Both the position numbers and the translations under genes were made by a program. 26,553 nucleotides of DNA, from positions 1-26,553 of the forward strand of contig JABANP010000629.1 in the NCBI GenBank assembly GCA_013115135.1, in the 5' to 3' direction. Under the pieces are notes generated by a model. The model ran no database searches and was not told the origin of the DNA. It saw only the letters and a list, made by a program, of their open reading frames with translations. Source of the stretch: Perkinsus olseni. Taxonomy: Eukaryota; Perkinsozoa; Perkinsida; Perkinsidae. Of the stretch, positions 1 through 9,471 are shown piece after piece (position 1 is the stretch's first letter; each line of letters starts with the position of its first letter).

Positions 1-361
1 AGTGAAGAACGATAGACGGAATTTGCAACGTGGCCAGCAGAGCGCTGACTCGACGGCATTTCAGGGGCAGGCGCTCCGAGCTGAGTTGATGACCAACTCC
101 GGCGCTCACGACTGATCCTCTCAGCTTGCCTGTCCTCTACATAACCAAATATACACAATAGAATAGCATTTTCAAAATTCCTCGTAAACACTCACCCTAA
201 TATGCTCGATACACACATTATTGCCTTCCTCCGCCCCCGATACGCCGTTTCGGCCATCTACGGCCCCCCACCGAGTAGACAACGCCAGCGGCAATAACTC
301 TATTGATAATTGCGCAAATCCAGGGTCGACAACGCACAGAAACAAAACGTGTAAAATAGCA

Positions 362-2647
362 TCAATCGAACGACCTGATGGAGCCCATATCGGTTATCAT
401 GCCCAAGTCCCCAGTCTTCTTAATAGTAGGCCACCACAATTCCAGGCAATCCTCGTCTTTGGTCAGCAGATCGAACCACGGAGTAAACACATAATGATGC
501 GACCTCGGTAAGCGACGGAGCTCACGAAGATCGGACACCCAGCGGGTCTCCTCTACCTGAAAAGCACCCGAGAGCATGTAGACAAGAAAAATTGGCTGAC
601 GCGGACCAATCTCGATGGCGCGAGTTACAGTGGTTCTTGAGTTAGAACTACAGTAATAACAGTAATACGTCAGCTTGGCTAGCAAGGGAGGCAGTCACAA
701 GGGGTGAGACACTCAATTGCGTAGAGCATTTCCTCACACGTGCCACTCACACGTTAATATTAGTATACCCGCTAAAGTGACTTATCAAGTGCAAACCGGT
801 ACGACCGAACCAAAAACAAAGCTCAGATATTGACACCCATAATGCCAATCAATTCCAATCTGACAATACGCTCCCCGCAGTAGCCGTCCACAATAACAAG
901 ATGGGGATGCCCCGAGGAGGATACGGATAGTTGATTCGGACTTAATAGCGATACCAGCACATGGACGTGTATACATTCAACTCACTGGAGTTTCACCCGT
1001 GATGTGAGAACCACAAAACGGGTTTCAAAACGAGTTTCAAAACGGGTTTCGGGTTTTTTAATGTAAAAACACACTTCACATTTCACATCGCGAAATTCAC
1101 GTTCGACTGGTGAAAAACGCCACTTCACGTATTACGGGCGAAACTCCACTGTATTACTAATATAAACCTCTAGTACACTCGGACGATTCTTTTTCATTCC
1201 CCGACCAAATGGGCCGATGACTAACTCGCACGAAGCACGAAACCAACTCACTACTTACTTCCCTACGAAGAAGCAGTAAAAAGAATCGCAGCTCGATCCC
1301 TATACGATCAGCTTATCCTCTTCGATTTTTCCCTAGTAAACCCGGCGAGAATAATATCACCTCTTCAGGATTGTGAGCAACCGGAATTTGGTCCTTGCAC
1401 AAACCTATCAAGATATAGTCGATCTCAGCCTCGCCGAAGTCAGAGCCATCGCCCGGGCATCGAGCAGAGTACCTTCAACACACAATAATTTCGTGGCGCA
1501 GCGGTCATTTCCCGCTCTACTTTATCCTGGTCAGCGGATGAAGCTCGTTGAGTAACTAAATGGGAGAGCGTACTGAGTAGCACTTCGATGAGGATGCTGA
1601 CCTGATCCTTTTTGATGCCCAACTCCTGCTCCAGTCTTCTGTAGGCCGCGGCTATCACACCCTGAGACGGCGGCTCCTGAGGGAAGAGAAAGCGCTGCAT
1701 TATTCAGGAAGTTTTTCAGCCAATACCACATTTCCCCCACATCTAGCATTGAATAGGATTGTCAAGTGCATGTGACACACTCCAACTTACCGTGTTCTCA
1801 TCATCATTGTACTCGGGATGACTACAACAAGCATTGGCCCACATAGACGGATAAGTCACCTGACCATCAGTGATAATAACAGCACTAGGAAGAGGAGGAC
1901 AGACCCCCAACCTTATGAGCCGCCCTTTTTTGTATGAGCATCGAGCCTGTGTTCTTCTCGAAAAGCAAGACCGAGAAAGCTCTGTGGTAGAGGTCTGACA
2001 AAGAGATTATCGCCTTAGGACGCGGGGTTGGTAGTAATATTAATAGTAGCAATGGCGATAGGAGTAGCAGTAGGTTGGTCAATGAAGATCGTGGTGGTGT
2101 ATGGAAGCGCGCTCGGGAAAATGATGTTATGAATAGGGCGCGCTGACCCCAATTTACCGTTATTCGAGGCGCGCACGTCCTCTAGATGGATATAAGCGCT
2201 CACCGGCTGACTGTTAGTGACAGTAATACTACTCCCCCTAACAGCAGCAGTAGACTACCTTTGTTGCCGATGTTCGCCCATAAATGGGATTCTAGCTTGG
2301 ACAGGGGGCCAATCGCTTTATCATCAGTTGATACCTGACACAATGACAGCTAGAGGTGTCAGAAAGATCGACAAGACACTCACCTGAATGACCTTGGACG
2401 AGTGCAAGAGATTGATCTGCTCTTGGGAGGAGGCAACAGGGATTCTTCCCGAGGTTGAAGCTGACATACAGCGGCGAGAAAGATACGCCGCTAAGGACAC
2501 CCTGCTCGCCATCTGGACCGCGGTGGAAGAGGAAAGCCGTGGAAGCATCAACGACGAGATTAAAAACACTGCGAAGATTTTTCTCGACGGAAGATTCTTC
2601 GCGATCGGGCGCGCGCTACTGTCAGTAGGCGGAGCGAAGCGATTCAT
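362..2647 (-). CDS. IDI: Isopentenyl-diphosphate delta-isomerase, type I (8 exons)
   Basis: Interconverts IPP and DMAPP in isoprenoid synthesis; NUDIX-fold, metal-dependent enzyme. Exons on the minus strand, 5' to 3': 2647 (or 2548)-2384, 2334-2259, 1994-1912, 1859-1791, 1676-1602, 1555-1521, 1472-1361, 556-362. All introns are GT-AG (49, 264, 52, 114, 46, 48 and 804 nt) and all phases agree, giving 302 aa, or 269 aa from the second ATG. Family landmarks appear in order: DLYHRAFSVLLF, ANACCSHP (catalytic Cys), AAAYRRLEQELGI, LHPLTRI, GEAEIDYIL (catalytic Glu) and FTPWFDLL. The N-terminus before SSQEQINLL is rich in Arg, Ser and Ala and poor in acidic residues (MLPRLSSST, then SLAAYLSRRCMSAS), as in an organelle presequence. 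The stop at 362 follows DMGSIRSFD and fits the family's usual end. A further splice from 375 to 299 (stop at 218) is possible. Family assignment is firm; start and localisation are inferred. Confidence 0.93.
1014..1056 (+). repeat. Short tandem repeat in IDI intron 6
   Basis: AAAACGGGTTTC-type units, three copies plus a partial GGGTTT, in the 804-nt IDI intron. Confidence 0.8.
1484..1510 (+). repeat. Recurrent motif copy 1 (in IDI intron 5, antisense)
   Basis: AATTTCGTGGCGC, then AGCGGTCATT; compared with copy 6 it carries AG in place of CG. It fills most of the 48-nt IDI intron 1473-1520 and lies opposite to IDI transcription. Confidence 0.85.
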
Positions 2648-2725
2648 GATTATCGATTTTCATCGAAGGTACCTTGTTAACGCAACTGAGTTGTTGCTTT
2701 CTGTAGTGGTTGTATTTTGTGGAAT
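2548..2725. promoter_or_regulatory. Divergent promoter between IDI and the ubiquitin-like gene
   Basis: The two start codons point away from each other. Only 177 bp separate them if IDI starts at 2548, and 78 bp if it starts at 2647. Any basal promoter must therefore be shared or overlap a 5' UTR. I see no clear TATA box. The segment holds a 19-bp string (2629-2647) that is repeated at 6129-6147. Confidence 0.5.
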
Positions 2726-3029
2726 ATGCAAATTTTCATAAAGACGCTCACCGGCCGGAAAAGTAACTTCAATTTCGAGCCGGACAATACGGTAAGGCAC
2801 GTTAAAGAGGCCTTACAAGAGAGGGAAGGGATACAGGTAGTAGAGGGTATCTTGAGGTTGAGCGTGCAAGATACAAAATAGGTCAACTTGGGGCACTTCT
2901 GCGCAGGTAGAACAGATAAGGTTGATCTATTCTGGCAAACAGATGAGTGATGACTGCAAATTATCGGACTATAATGTCAAACCGGGCTCGACCATCCACA
3001 TGGTACTTCAACTCAGAGGAGGTCATTGA
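2726..3029 (+). CDS. Diverged ubiquitin/NEDD8-like protein
   Basis: Beta-grasp protein modifier of about 75-78 aa. Exon 1 (2726-2836) encodes MQIFIKTLTGRK and ends at the ubiquitin GIP position as REGIQ. A 45-nt GT-AG intron (2837-2881) follows. Exon 2 starts at 2882 with VNLGHFCAGRT. The last exon, 2943-3029, encodes MSDDCKLSDYNV and ends VLQLRGGH. Compared with ubiquitin, Lys11, 29, 33, 48 and 63 are replaced while Lys6 and Lys27 remain. Position 72 is Gln rather than the ubiquitin Arg or NEDD8 Ala. The Gly-Gly is followed by one His, so C-terminal processing would be needed. The exon 2/3 junction is unresolved: a GT-AG intron there would be only 22 nt (2921-2942), and a better homology fit needs a 28-nt non-canonical one. 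It could be a functional ubiquitin-like modifier or a decaying copy. Confidence 0.7.
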
Positions 3030-3121
3030 AGGTACCACCCCCTCCCACCGGCCATCCGCAGCTCCCTCCCCTCAGGTCCCACCTCGACCAGTAGCCCCTC
3101 TTGCACATTTCTGCCGTCCTC

Positions 3122-3325
3122 CTGCGTTTAGTTGAAGTTTTGGTATAAATTAATACTTTTAGTTATTCCCAGTAGTCTATCCCGACCCTCGCCATCAGTA
3201 GCCCTGCCTTACTTCTCGGTCAGTCGTCCCCCTGGCAATTTTCCCGTGGTGTTTTTAGATTTTCAGTTGAAGTTTTGAAATTAATTATTATTTTCAGTTT
3301 TCCCCAGTACCATCCTCGCCATCGC
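3122..3325 (+). repeat. Direct duplication upstream of aminotransferase
   Basis: Both halves contain AGTTGAAGTTTTG, an AATTA run, CCCCAGTA or CCCAGTAG, and CCTCGCCATC (3128-3198 and 3265-3324). It occupies the presumed promoter/5' UTR between the ubiquitin-like gene and the aminotransferase ATG. Confidence 0.7.
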
Positions 3326-3359
3326 GCGTCGTCTAATTTCTACTGCCCTCCCCTCTCGG

Positions 3360-6300
3360 ATGCCGACCCCGACCGTCCAGCTCAGCGACTACTGCCAGAA
3401 CAGAGTCTCGGCCAATCGAGTCAACTTCGCCATAGGCCAGCCTTCTGAAGGTGAACGGAGAGTTTCGCGCTCTTTCTTGGATGAAAATGAATGACAGAAT
3501 TTACCGAAATTGTGTGACTATTATATTCACGTTGATTGATACGGTAATGATAATGATACTGATACTAATGATGATACTAGTGCCCATAGTGATACTGATA
3601 ATTCATGATAATGATATGATCATGATAGAAATATAAATGAAATAAATATATAATGATACTCGTAAATAAAGTATATTCATGATAAAGTGATACTCATAAT
3701 GATACTCATGAATAAAATTCATACGACATGGTTGTAATTTTCTTGACACGGACGGCCCGAAAATGTCGTCTCGCTCATCTCAAGGGAAAATGACTAAGTG
3801 GCAGTATGCTAATATTCTCCAGTCATTTATTTGGTACTCTATAATCTCTAGTTGGGAGTAGTCTCGCGTCTATGGATGTCATTATCATTATCACTTACTG
3901 ATGGTAAAGATAACCTTTAATTAGCCCGGTCTGCGTACTATCGTGAATTTTTCATCACCGTGATCTTCAGGGTGATGAATCGTGGATGACGTAATTCGCA
4001 ATCACTTACCTACTGCGGTCGAGTCTTTGAAAAGACACATTTTTCTGCGCTCTGAATGTTTTCTTTAATCTTGTGGGTATGATATTTTTCCGCAATAGTT
4101 TCCAGTTACATCCTTCACCTGTAATACACGCGAGCTCTTCGGAGTTGAGATGTCGTTGGACATTTCTTGTGTCAGCCACGGTGCCTACAAAGATTCTCAA
4201 AGATGCCATCGAGGGTGGATGTGAGGCTGCTATGAAGGACTGGTGTATGTATCAGTATGCCAATACGCAGGGGCCTCTGGTGTTCCGCCAGGAGTTGGCC
4301 AAGGTGATGATGAGCTAGCGTACGGGTCGTCGGTGTCGGGTGGTGGGCTGATGGCGTCAATTAACAGTCTTTCTTTACGATATTTAGTCTAGTTGAAGCA
4401 TGTAATTTGCTGAAGGAGTGGTATCGACCGAAGAGAACTTGCTCAGGCCTCAACGAATTGAAGGAATTGAGGAATTGAGGAATTGAAGGAATTGAAATCC
4501 GACCATTCAGTGGTCCCCACTCAGTGGTCACCACTCAGTGGTCCGGGTTGCCGGTATCGGACGGCGGACTGATGGCGTCAATTTATAGTCTTTTTATACA
4601 CTTTTGTGTTTAATATGGTGAAAGTGTGTATTATTCTGTGCGAGTGGTATTGAGCGGAGAGACGTTGCTTTAGAAAGTGACACCAGGCCACTGGCAGGTC
4701 GCCATAAAATTGAGCGAACAGTTATATTACCATCCGTCTCTCGTGTATAACAGCCTAGGACCAACACGTCTAACCTCATGCTCTTCACTACCAGTTGCAT
4801 CGCTTAAAAGCAACACTCTACATCAGCGTGTGCTCTGCGCTGATCGTGATGGCAGGCGGTTCCTCCTCTCTCTTTGTCGTCAATGTTCAGCATTGGCCTA
4901 CTTGTGTGATGCTAATCCTTGCTCAGATGCTCTCGACCTACTACGGCGCTGCCGTCCGTCCAGACCAGCTGGCTGTCTCATCGGGTATATCCTCGTCGTT
5001 GAGCATACTCGCCAAGGGAATCGTGGGAGGCCCTGGTAGCAGTACTGACGTCATTGGCCTCGTATCGGTGGAGTTGCAGGGTCGCTCGTCTTGGTCGAAG
5101 AAAATACGTATTTTTTGGCGGGCAAGATCTTCGAGGAAGCAGGTAGTGAGGGGTAGTTTGAGGAGGTCCGAAAATTTCTCAGCTCATTGAAAGAATTTTC
5201 ATTTTCTCCAGATTTTCCCCTGGTTTTGAGTGTATTTTTTGTGATCGCCCCCTGTTCAAACAGCCCCTCGCCTTTTCAATCGTCCTCAACAGCATTGGTA
5301 CGTCCGAGTATTGGTATTTGGATTCCCGCAGGCGCTTCTCTCCTTCCTGTACCGATTGATGAGGAGGGCATCATACCAGGCAGGCTCGAAGAAGTCATTC
5401 AAAGTTGCAGCTCCAAGGTCTCTGCGCTTTACACCAGTACTACCGTCAGTAGCTGCTCTGTTGTGATGGTGTACTTCGTTCGAATGGTTAGTCCCCGTCC
5501 ATCACAATCCTCGGGGAACTGTTATGAGCATCAGTCGACAGAAGGCTCTCATGGACTTGGCGGTAAAATACGACTTTTTGGTAAGAGGTGGGGTAATCGG
5601 GGCGATAGCGTTGGGAGTCTCCCAACGGGTCTCCCAAGGTTCTGTGTCAGCCTTTTCCCAACGGGAGAAGGCTGACACAGAACTGTGAAGGGTTGATACG
5701 GAATCCGTATTACGGATTGCTCTAGAGGGTTGATACGGGTTAACGCTGAAGATGAAGGTATTATGGAGTCGTTGTTGAATCGCCGTAGTGAGAAACTGTG
5801 TGTTCTCGGCGTAAGTATTTTTCGGAGGATTGTTCTCAACTCTTCGTGTGGATAGACTAGTGAATTTCGTGGCGCGCGAAAGTGTGGTTGAGTGCGCTGG
5901 TTTGGTAGGTAATCTCCGATGAGCCGTATGGTCTGCTGTACTACGACAATCCTCGAGATAATCACTCAGGGTAGCGTTCGGAACGGCTCCTTGAACGCGA
6001 TGAAGGAAGGTCCTTTTGCCTCTTGCCAGGCCGTCGTCGGAAGGCATTCGTTCGCTTATGCAAGTGGCTGGTGAGAAGGAAGAATGGATGAGACACTGTG
6101 TGGTTTGCGGATCGTTCTCCAAGGTAGAGCGGAGCGAAGCGATTCATCTTTATATTCTTCAGTACGTCTGTATTAGTGTTACAGGGCGCGGTCACCGTTA
6201 TGTAGTCGCTGGCGGTTACGCGAATATTTAAAGCGTGTTAGACGCAGACCCTCGTAGTGGGCTAACTCACTTCCCGGTGATTAGAGAATAACAGCTAGTG

Positions 6301-7314
6301 ATACTCAAGCCCATCCTTCGGGTTGGTTCGTCCAGCACGTACCGTGATGATTTGAAGTAACCAAATGGCAGGAGAGTGATGCAATGATATGGGTAACGCA
6401 CGCGACCGATACTACTGGACAATGGTCTGATGATCTAATTAATATATGAATATCATCAGTATCTAACTGCGGTTGTTACTCTCTGCACACTCGGACGTTC
6501 AATACGAACTGCATCTGTTCGCTCCAATGCGTGACAGGAGTTCAAAGGCCCGGTGACCCCCATCAGATTCTCGCTCCAGGCCTGCGTCTCGGTTGGTTCC
6601 ACACTCACCCTGATAACATCGCCAAGATCATGCCGAGCGGAGTGCTATGTGTGTGTGAGCGTTCGAGATCGACGCTGATCGATTGGTTTCAGTGAGCGGT
6701 GGCGGACCTCCTCCGGTTCTGGTAGAAGCGGTAACGACTCTGATGAAAGACGGACATTTGAGGGAACATTTGGTAGTGTCGGGCCCGGGGATCGAACCTG
6801 TGCACTTCTTGTCTGCTTCTTCCAGGATGAACTAAGGCGGATCTATGCATCTCGACTGGGGGCAATGGTCACCTCGTTGAAAGAGGAGATGTCCGATTTT
6901 GCGACGTTTCACGAGCCGAGCGGTGGATACTTCCTCTGGCTGAAGTTCAAAGAGTAGTGTGGGACTTATTGTAGTGGTAGAGCGGTCTGTTACGTATCTC
7001 AAGGCGTGGGTTCGATTCCTTGAGATAACTGTATCGGACTGATTTACCTCTCCTTCAGATTGCCCGCTGGTAAGGACACCACCCAATTTCTCGAATTCTG
7101 CCGTGACGAGGGAGTTGGCTTTTTACCAGGTGAATTTACCATTCCCCTCAGCGGTCCCACATCGCCTTTCGCGGCCTCAGGCATCCGCACGTCAGTCGAC
7201 AGCAGTTGCGGCGGGGACTGCATTCGACTTTCGTTTGCCTTCTACACCGAGTCCGAGATCCAGAGTGGTATTCGAAAATTGGCCGAAGCATGGAGGCAAT
7301 TTTGTGGCGCGTGA
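3360..7314 (+). CDS. PLP-dependent aminotransferase, class I/II (12 exons)
   Basis: Fold-type I aminotransferase of 428 aa; substrate not determinable from sequence. Exons: 3360-3450, 4176-4303, 4927-5035, 5080-5142, 5332-5436, 5492-5580, 5909-5970, 6030-6123, 6567-6648, 6693-6772, 6826-6953, 7059-7314. All introns are GT-AG (44 to 725 nt) and phases match throughout. It starts with NFAIGQPSEG, then YANTQGPLVFRQELAK and LAVSSGISSSLSILAKG. Key residues: Asn171 in HHNPRG; Asp199 and Tyr202 in ISDEPYGLLYYD (PLP ring and O3'); Lys247 in GSFSK, the Schiff-base lysine, followed by ILAPGLRLGW; and Arg400 in CIRLSFAF, which binds substrate carboxylate. It most resembles the 2-aminoadipate/aromatic/valine-pyruvate type group. 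No signal peptide is visible. The 3' end (FCGA, stop) coincides with a copy of the window's recurrent motif, so the last residues are less certain. Confidence 0.93.
3540..3720 (+). repeat. AT-rich degenerate TGATACT/TGATAA repeat
   Basis: Low-complexity part of aminotransferase intron 1, with many TGATACT, ATGATAAT and ATGATACTC units. Confidence 0.8.
4320..4668 (+). repeat. Duplicated segment and tandem repeats in aminotransferase intron 2
   Basis: 4320-4443 and 4546-4668 are diverged direct copies sharing GGCTGATGGCGTCAATT, AGTCTTT and GAGTGGTAT. Between them lie tandem GGAATTGA units (4455-4497) and three ACCACTCAGTGGTC-type units (4501-4543), each a palindrome. Confidence 0.85.
5610..5683. 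repeat. Two hairpins in aminotransferase intron 6
   Basis: GTTGGGAG/CTCCCAAC at about 5610-5626, and GTTCTGTGTCAGCCTT (5639-5654) paired with AAGGCTGACACAGAAC (5668-5683), 16 bp perfect. They lie shortly after the donor and may shorten the distance between splice sites by folding. Confidence 0.85.
5863..5878 (+). repeat. Recurrent motif copy 2 (aminotransferase intron 6)
   Basis: AATTTCGTGGCGCGCG, inside the 328-nt intron 5581-5908, sense to the gene and about 30 nt before the acceptor. Confidence 0.9.
6954..7058 (+). other. Intron with tRNA-like A- and B-box strings
   Basis: Aminotransferase intron 11 contains TGTAGTGGTAGAGCGG and, about 30 nt on, GGGTTCGATTCC. The order and spacing are those of a tRNA promoter. 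A 10-bp perfect stem TATCTCAAGG/CCTTGAGATA encloses the B box. No proper acceptor stem forms, so this is at best a tRNA-derived relic. Confidence 0.4.
7298..7314 (+). repeat. Recurrent motif copy 3 (aminotransferase stop codon)
   Basis: AATTTTGTGGCGCGTGA: two differences from the consensus. It encodes the final FCGA-stop of the aminotransferase. Confidence 0.6.
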
Positions 7315-7426
7315 CTTTTCCTTGATTTTCTAGGGTCATTTTTTGAGTCTCCAAAAGTCGAGTTCACTTCTCCTCTTCGGGATTTCGTATCCGTTTAAGT
7401 GGGAATCTTGAGCTCAGGGCGGTATC

Positions 7427-7450
7427 ATTTTCGTGGCGCGCGGTCGTTCT
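7427..7450 (+). repeat. Recurrent motif copy 4 (downstream of aminotransferase)
   Basis: ATTTTCGTGGCGCGCGGTCG, 113 nt after the aminotransferase stop; possibly in the 3' UTR. Confidence 0.85.
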
Positions 7451-8602
7451 CTGCAGTTGGGAGTTCCCGCCATGGTGCCGTTGTTAGCTCCAGATTGCCG
7501 TCAGTGTCTTGACTGGCGCCTGCACGACCACACGTTGTTCCCTCGAATCCACGCAGCAGTTGAGGGTTGCCGTTCGGAAGCTCAGGTAGTGGGGATGGGA
7601 TGGCGTCGCCAGCATGGCGACTCCGGTTAACTCGGTCAACGCGCTAAGTGCGCCGCGCTTGTTGGGATCGGCGGCACTTTAGTAGTGCTCCCTTGTATTG
7701 ATCATTTTTGGCACGTAGTTCATTCTTGGTAATGTGCCTCGGTGCCTCGATTACGACGCTATAACATCATCTTCTCCCACGTGCTGTTGGATGAGGATCG
7801 CGAACGGCGGAGGCGATCAAATCTATGTGGGAGTTACCAGCTGCCAGGCAGCTGCTGCCTTGACCACCTCTGGAGGAGCACAGCTGGGTGACAGCTGGAT
7901 AGTGGCAATGCGAGAGCTGCGGAGTGTATCGCTCCTGTAGAAAGGGCACGCCTGAGGCATGCCCAGGCATGATGCTTCCGTCGGGACAGCTCGGTTTTAG
8001 ACACCAAGGGTGACCGACTAGATGCTGCCGTTAAGTGCTGATTGACAATCAGTGATTGCTCGCTTGATAGGGTCCTAGCTTCTGATTGCCGTTAGGTTGC
8101 CACAACAGAGGAACTACATTGAATGCGGCGTCTTCCTCATCTACTAGGCCGAGGCATTGGCAGGGGGAGATACTAGATACTGTTGGTGATCAGTGTGATA
8201 TTTTTCGTGTCGCTTAGCTCCGAGGCCTTCATGGCAGAAGCCTCCGTCCGGAGGCGAGGTGGGTATGATGTGAACGGCTTCTTGCTAATATAGCGACGCA
8301 CACAGCGGGTATTACAGACGATTCTTCCCTCTTGACGTTTCGATGTAGTGAGTTACTACAGGCTTGTAATCTCTCGTAATTTGCGATTACGATTCGTGAA
8401 GGAGGGTTTGGCGCACACATTGATGCGTCAGCATGCCTTTTCCTGCGCCTCGGAAGCGTTGAGCATCCCTATGGAGAGTCGAAGACAGCGACAATTGAGT
8501 TCTGTGCTGAGTGGAGGTATGCGAGGTCGCTTCTGGCAGTGCTAGTAGCAGCAGCGAAGCCGGTTTAGAATCGCAGGAAAAACTCTCTGGGGCGCTCGAC
8601 AC

Positions 8603-8683
8603 TACGGCGAGCACTCATCAGGCAGACACTGAAGTCACTGCATGATCTGCCTGATGTGTGCTGAGCACACTGTGCTCGCCGTA
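8603..8683. repeat. Two-tier stem structure
   Basis: Outer arms TACGGCGAGCAC (8603-8614) and GTGCTCGCCGTA (8672-8683) are perfect, as are inner arms CATCAGGCAGA (8616-8626) and TCTGCCTGATG (8646-8656). An asymmetric bulge at 8657-8671 is itself GTGCTGAGCACAC-like. This could be a foldback element or a structured RNA; there is no other evidence for either. Confidence 0.85.
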
Positions 8684-9471
8684 AAGGTGCAGTCCAGCTA
8701 TCTGCCGGTCGCCGAAGTGCTCTGAAAATGCTTCCTATTTGGTGAAATTTTCGTATTTTCTTCTCGCCCGAATATTAGTTAGTCACGTGTTTCCGCGATG
8801 TTAGAATCATCGCCTGCACGATGCATCATGGGCGACCATGCGGAAGATTGGTCACCATTGGTCCCGCCACACCTCGACAGTCGCGATGGATCATGATGGC
8901 GGTCAGAAAGCGGCGGATTTCATCCGAGGTTGCGTAGCTAGGTAATAGCATTCTACTTATTCGTACGACTCCGGGAGCTGAGGGTCGGAGATTAATTTCT
9001 ATTTTTTTCTGGATCCCTGTTGGAAGCCTCGGTTGAGCTATGTTGTGTCGAAGGCTTCGTACGACGTGTACGAAGCCATTCGTGCGAAGTGGATCCGACG
9101 CGTAGTTTGCTTCGTGATGTTTCAAATCACGTGTGCTTCGACTCGAAACAACCATCATAGCCATCTGTGTAGCTATTCATTCCACCCCGCTGTTAATCGT
9201 CCGGTTCCGTAGGCACCTGCGCCATATCATTGTCCACCCCTGTGCTGAACATTGTCACTTGAAGATGCTGTGAGAAATGGCGTTACCTTGGATTGAACCT
9301 GGGACCTTTCGGTGTGCAGTATGAGCGCATGGCCTTGTTAAGCATTTTTCACATGAATAATGCATTCTTTCGTTGAGGGTTTGCTCGTCGCGACTACTGG
9401 ATTTTATCAGCCGCATCAATTGCTGTTGGTTGTAATCCCGAGGCGGACCCCCTCGCACTACAACAGAAGTG

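Larger units (their letters stand above)
7315..9471. other. Intergenic region, no convincing gene
   Basis: Holds recurrent motif copy 4, the two-tier stem at 8603-8683, a short GGCATGCCC-type foldback near 7945, and, on the minus strand, a GGTTCAATCC string at about 9290-9299 that resembles a tRNA B box. Open frames of 60-110 codons occur on both strands, but none shows a family motif or splice consistency. It may include pinin 5' UTR. Confidence 0.6.

Noticed and set aside
785..976. Coding-looking minus-strand frames (one reads HPHLVIVDGYCGERIV)
   Set aside because: They lie in the 804-nt IDI intron, and the IDI alignment is continuous without them.
1373..1555. Plus-strand ORF NRNLVLAQTYQDIVDLSLAE
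   Set aside because: Antisense shadow of IDI exons 5 and 6.
2015..2203. 62-codon minus-strand ORF (SAYIHLEDVRASNN...)
   Set aside because: It falls wholly in IDI intron 2 (1995-2258); joining the flanking exons restores the IDI alignment.
2388..2741. 117-codon plus-strand ORF upstream of the ubiquitin-like gene
   Set aside because: It is antisense to IDI exon 1; the minus-strand reading has family homology and correct splicing.
6546..6566. A 14-nt GT-AG intron (GTGACCCCCATCAG) before ILAPGLRLGW
   Set aside because: The exon ending GSFSK at 6123 joins directly to 6567 in phase and matches the family, so no mini-intron is needed.
6773..6825. B-box-like GGTTCGATCC on the minus strand
   Set aside because: It sits in a 53-nt intron with no stem pairing in the T arm; a match of this length is expected by chance.
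9278..9345. Minus-strand tRNA-like segment (GGTTCAATCC)
   Set aside because: The T-stem does not pair beyond one or two bases and no acceptor stem exists; at most a degraded relic.
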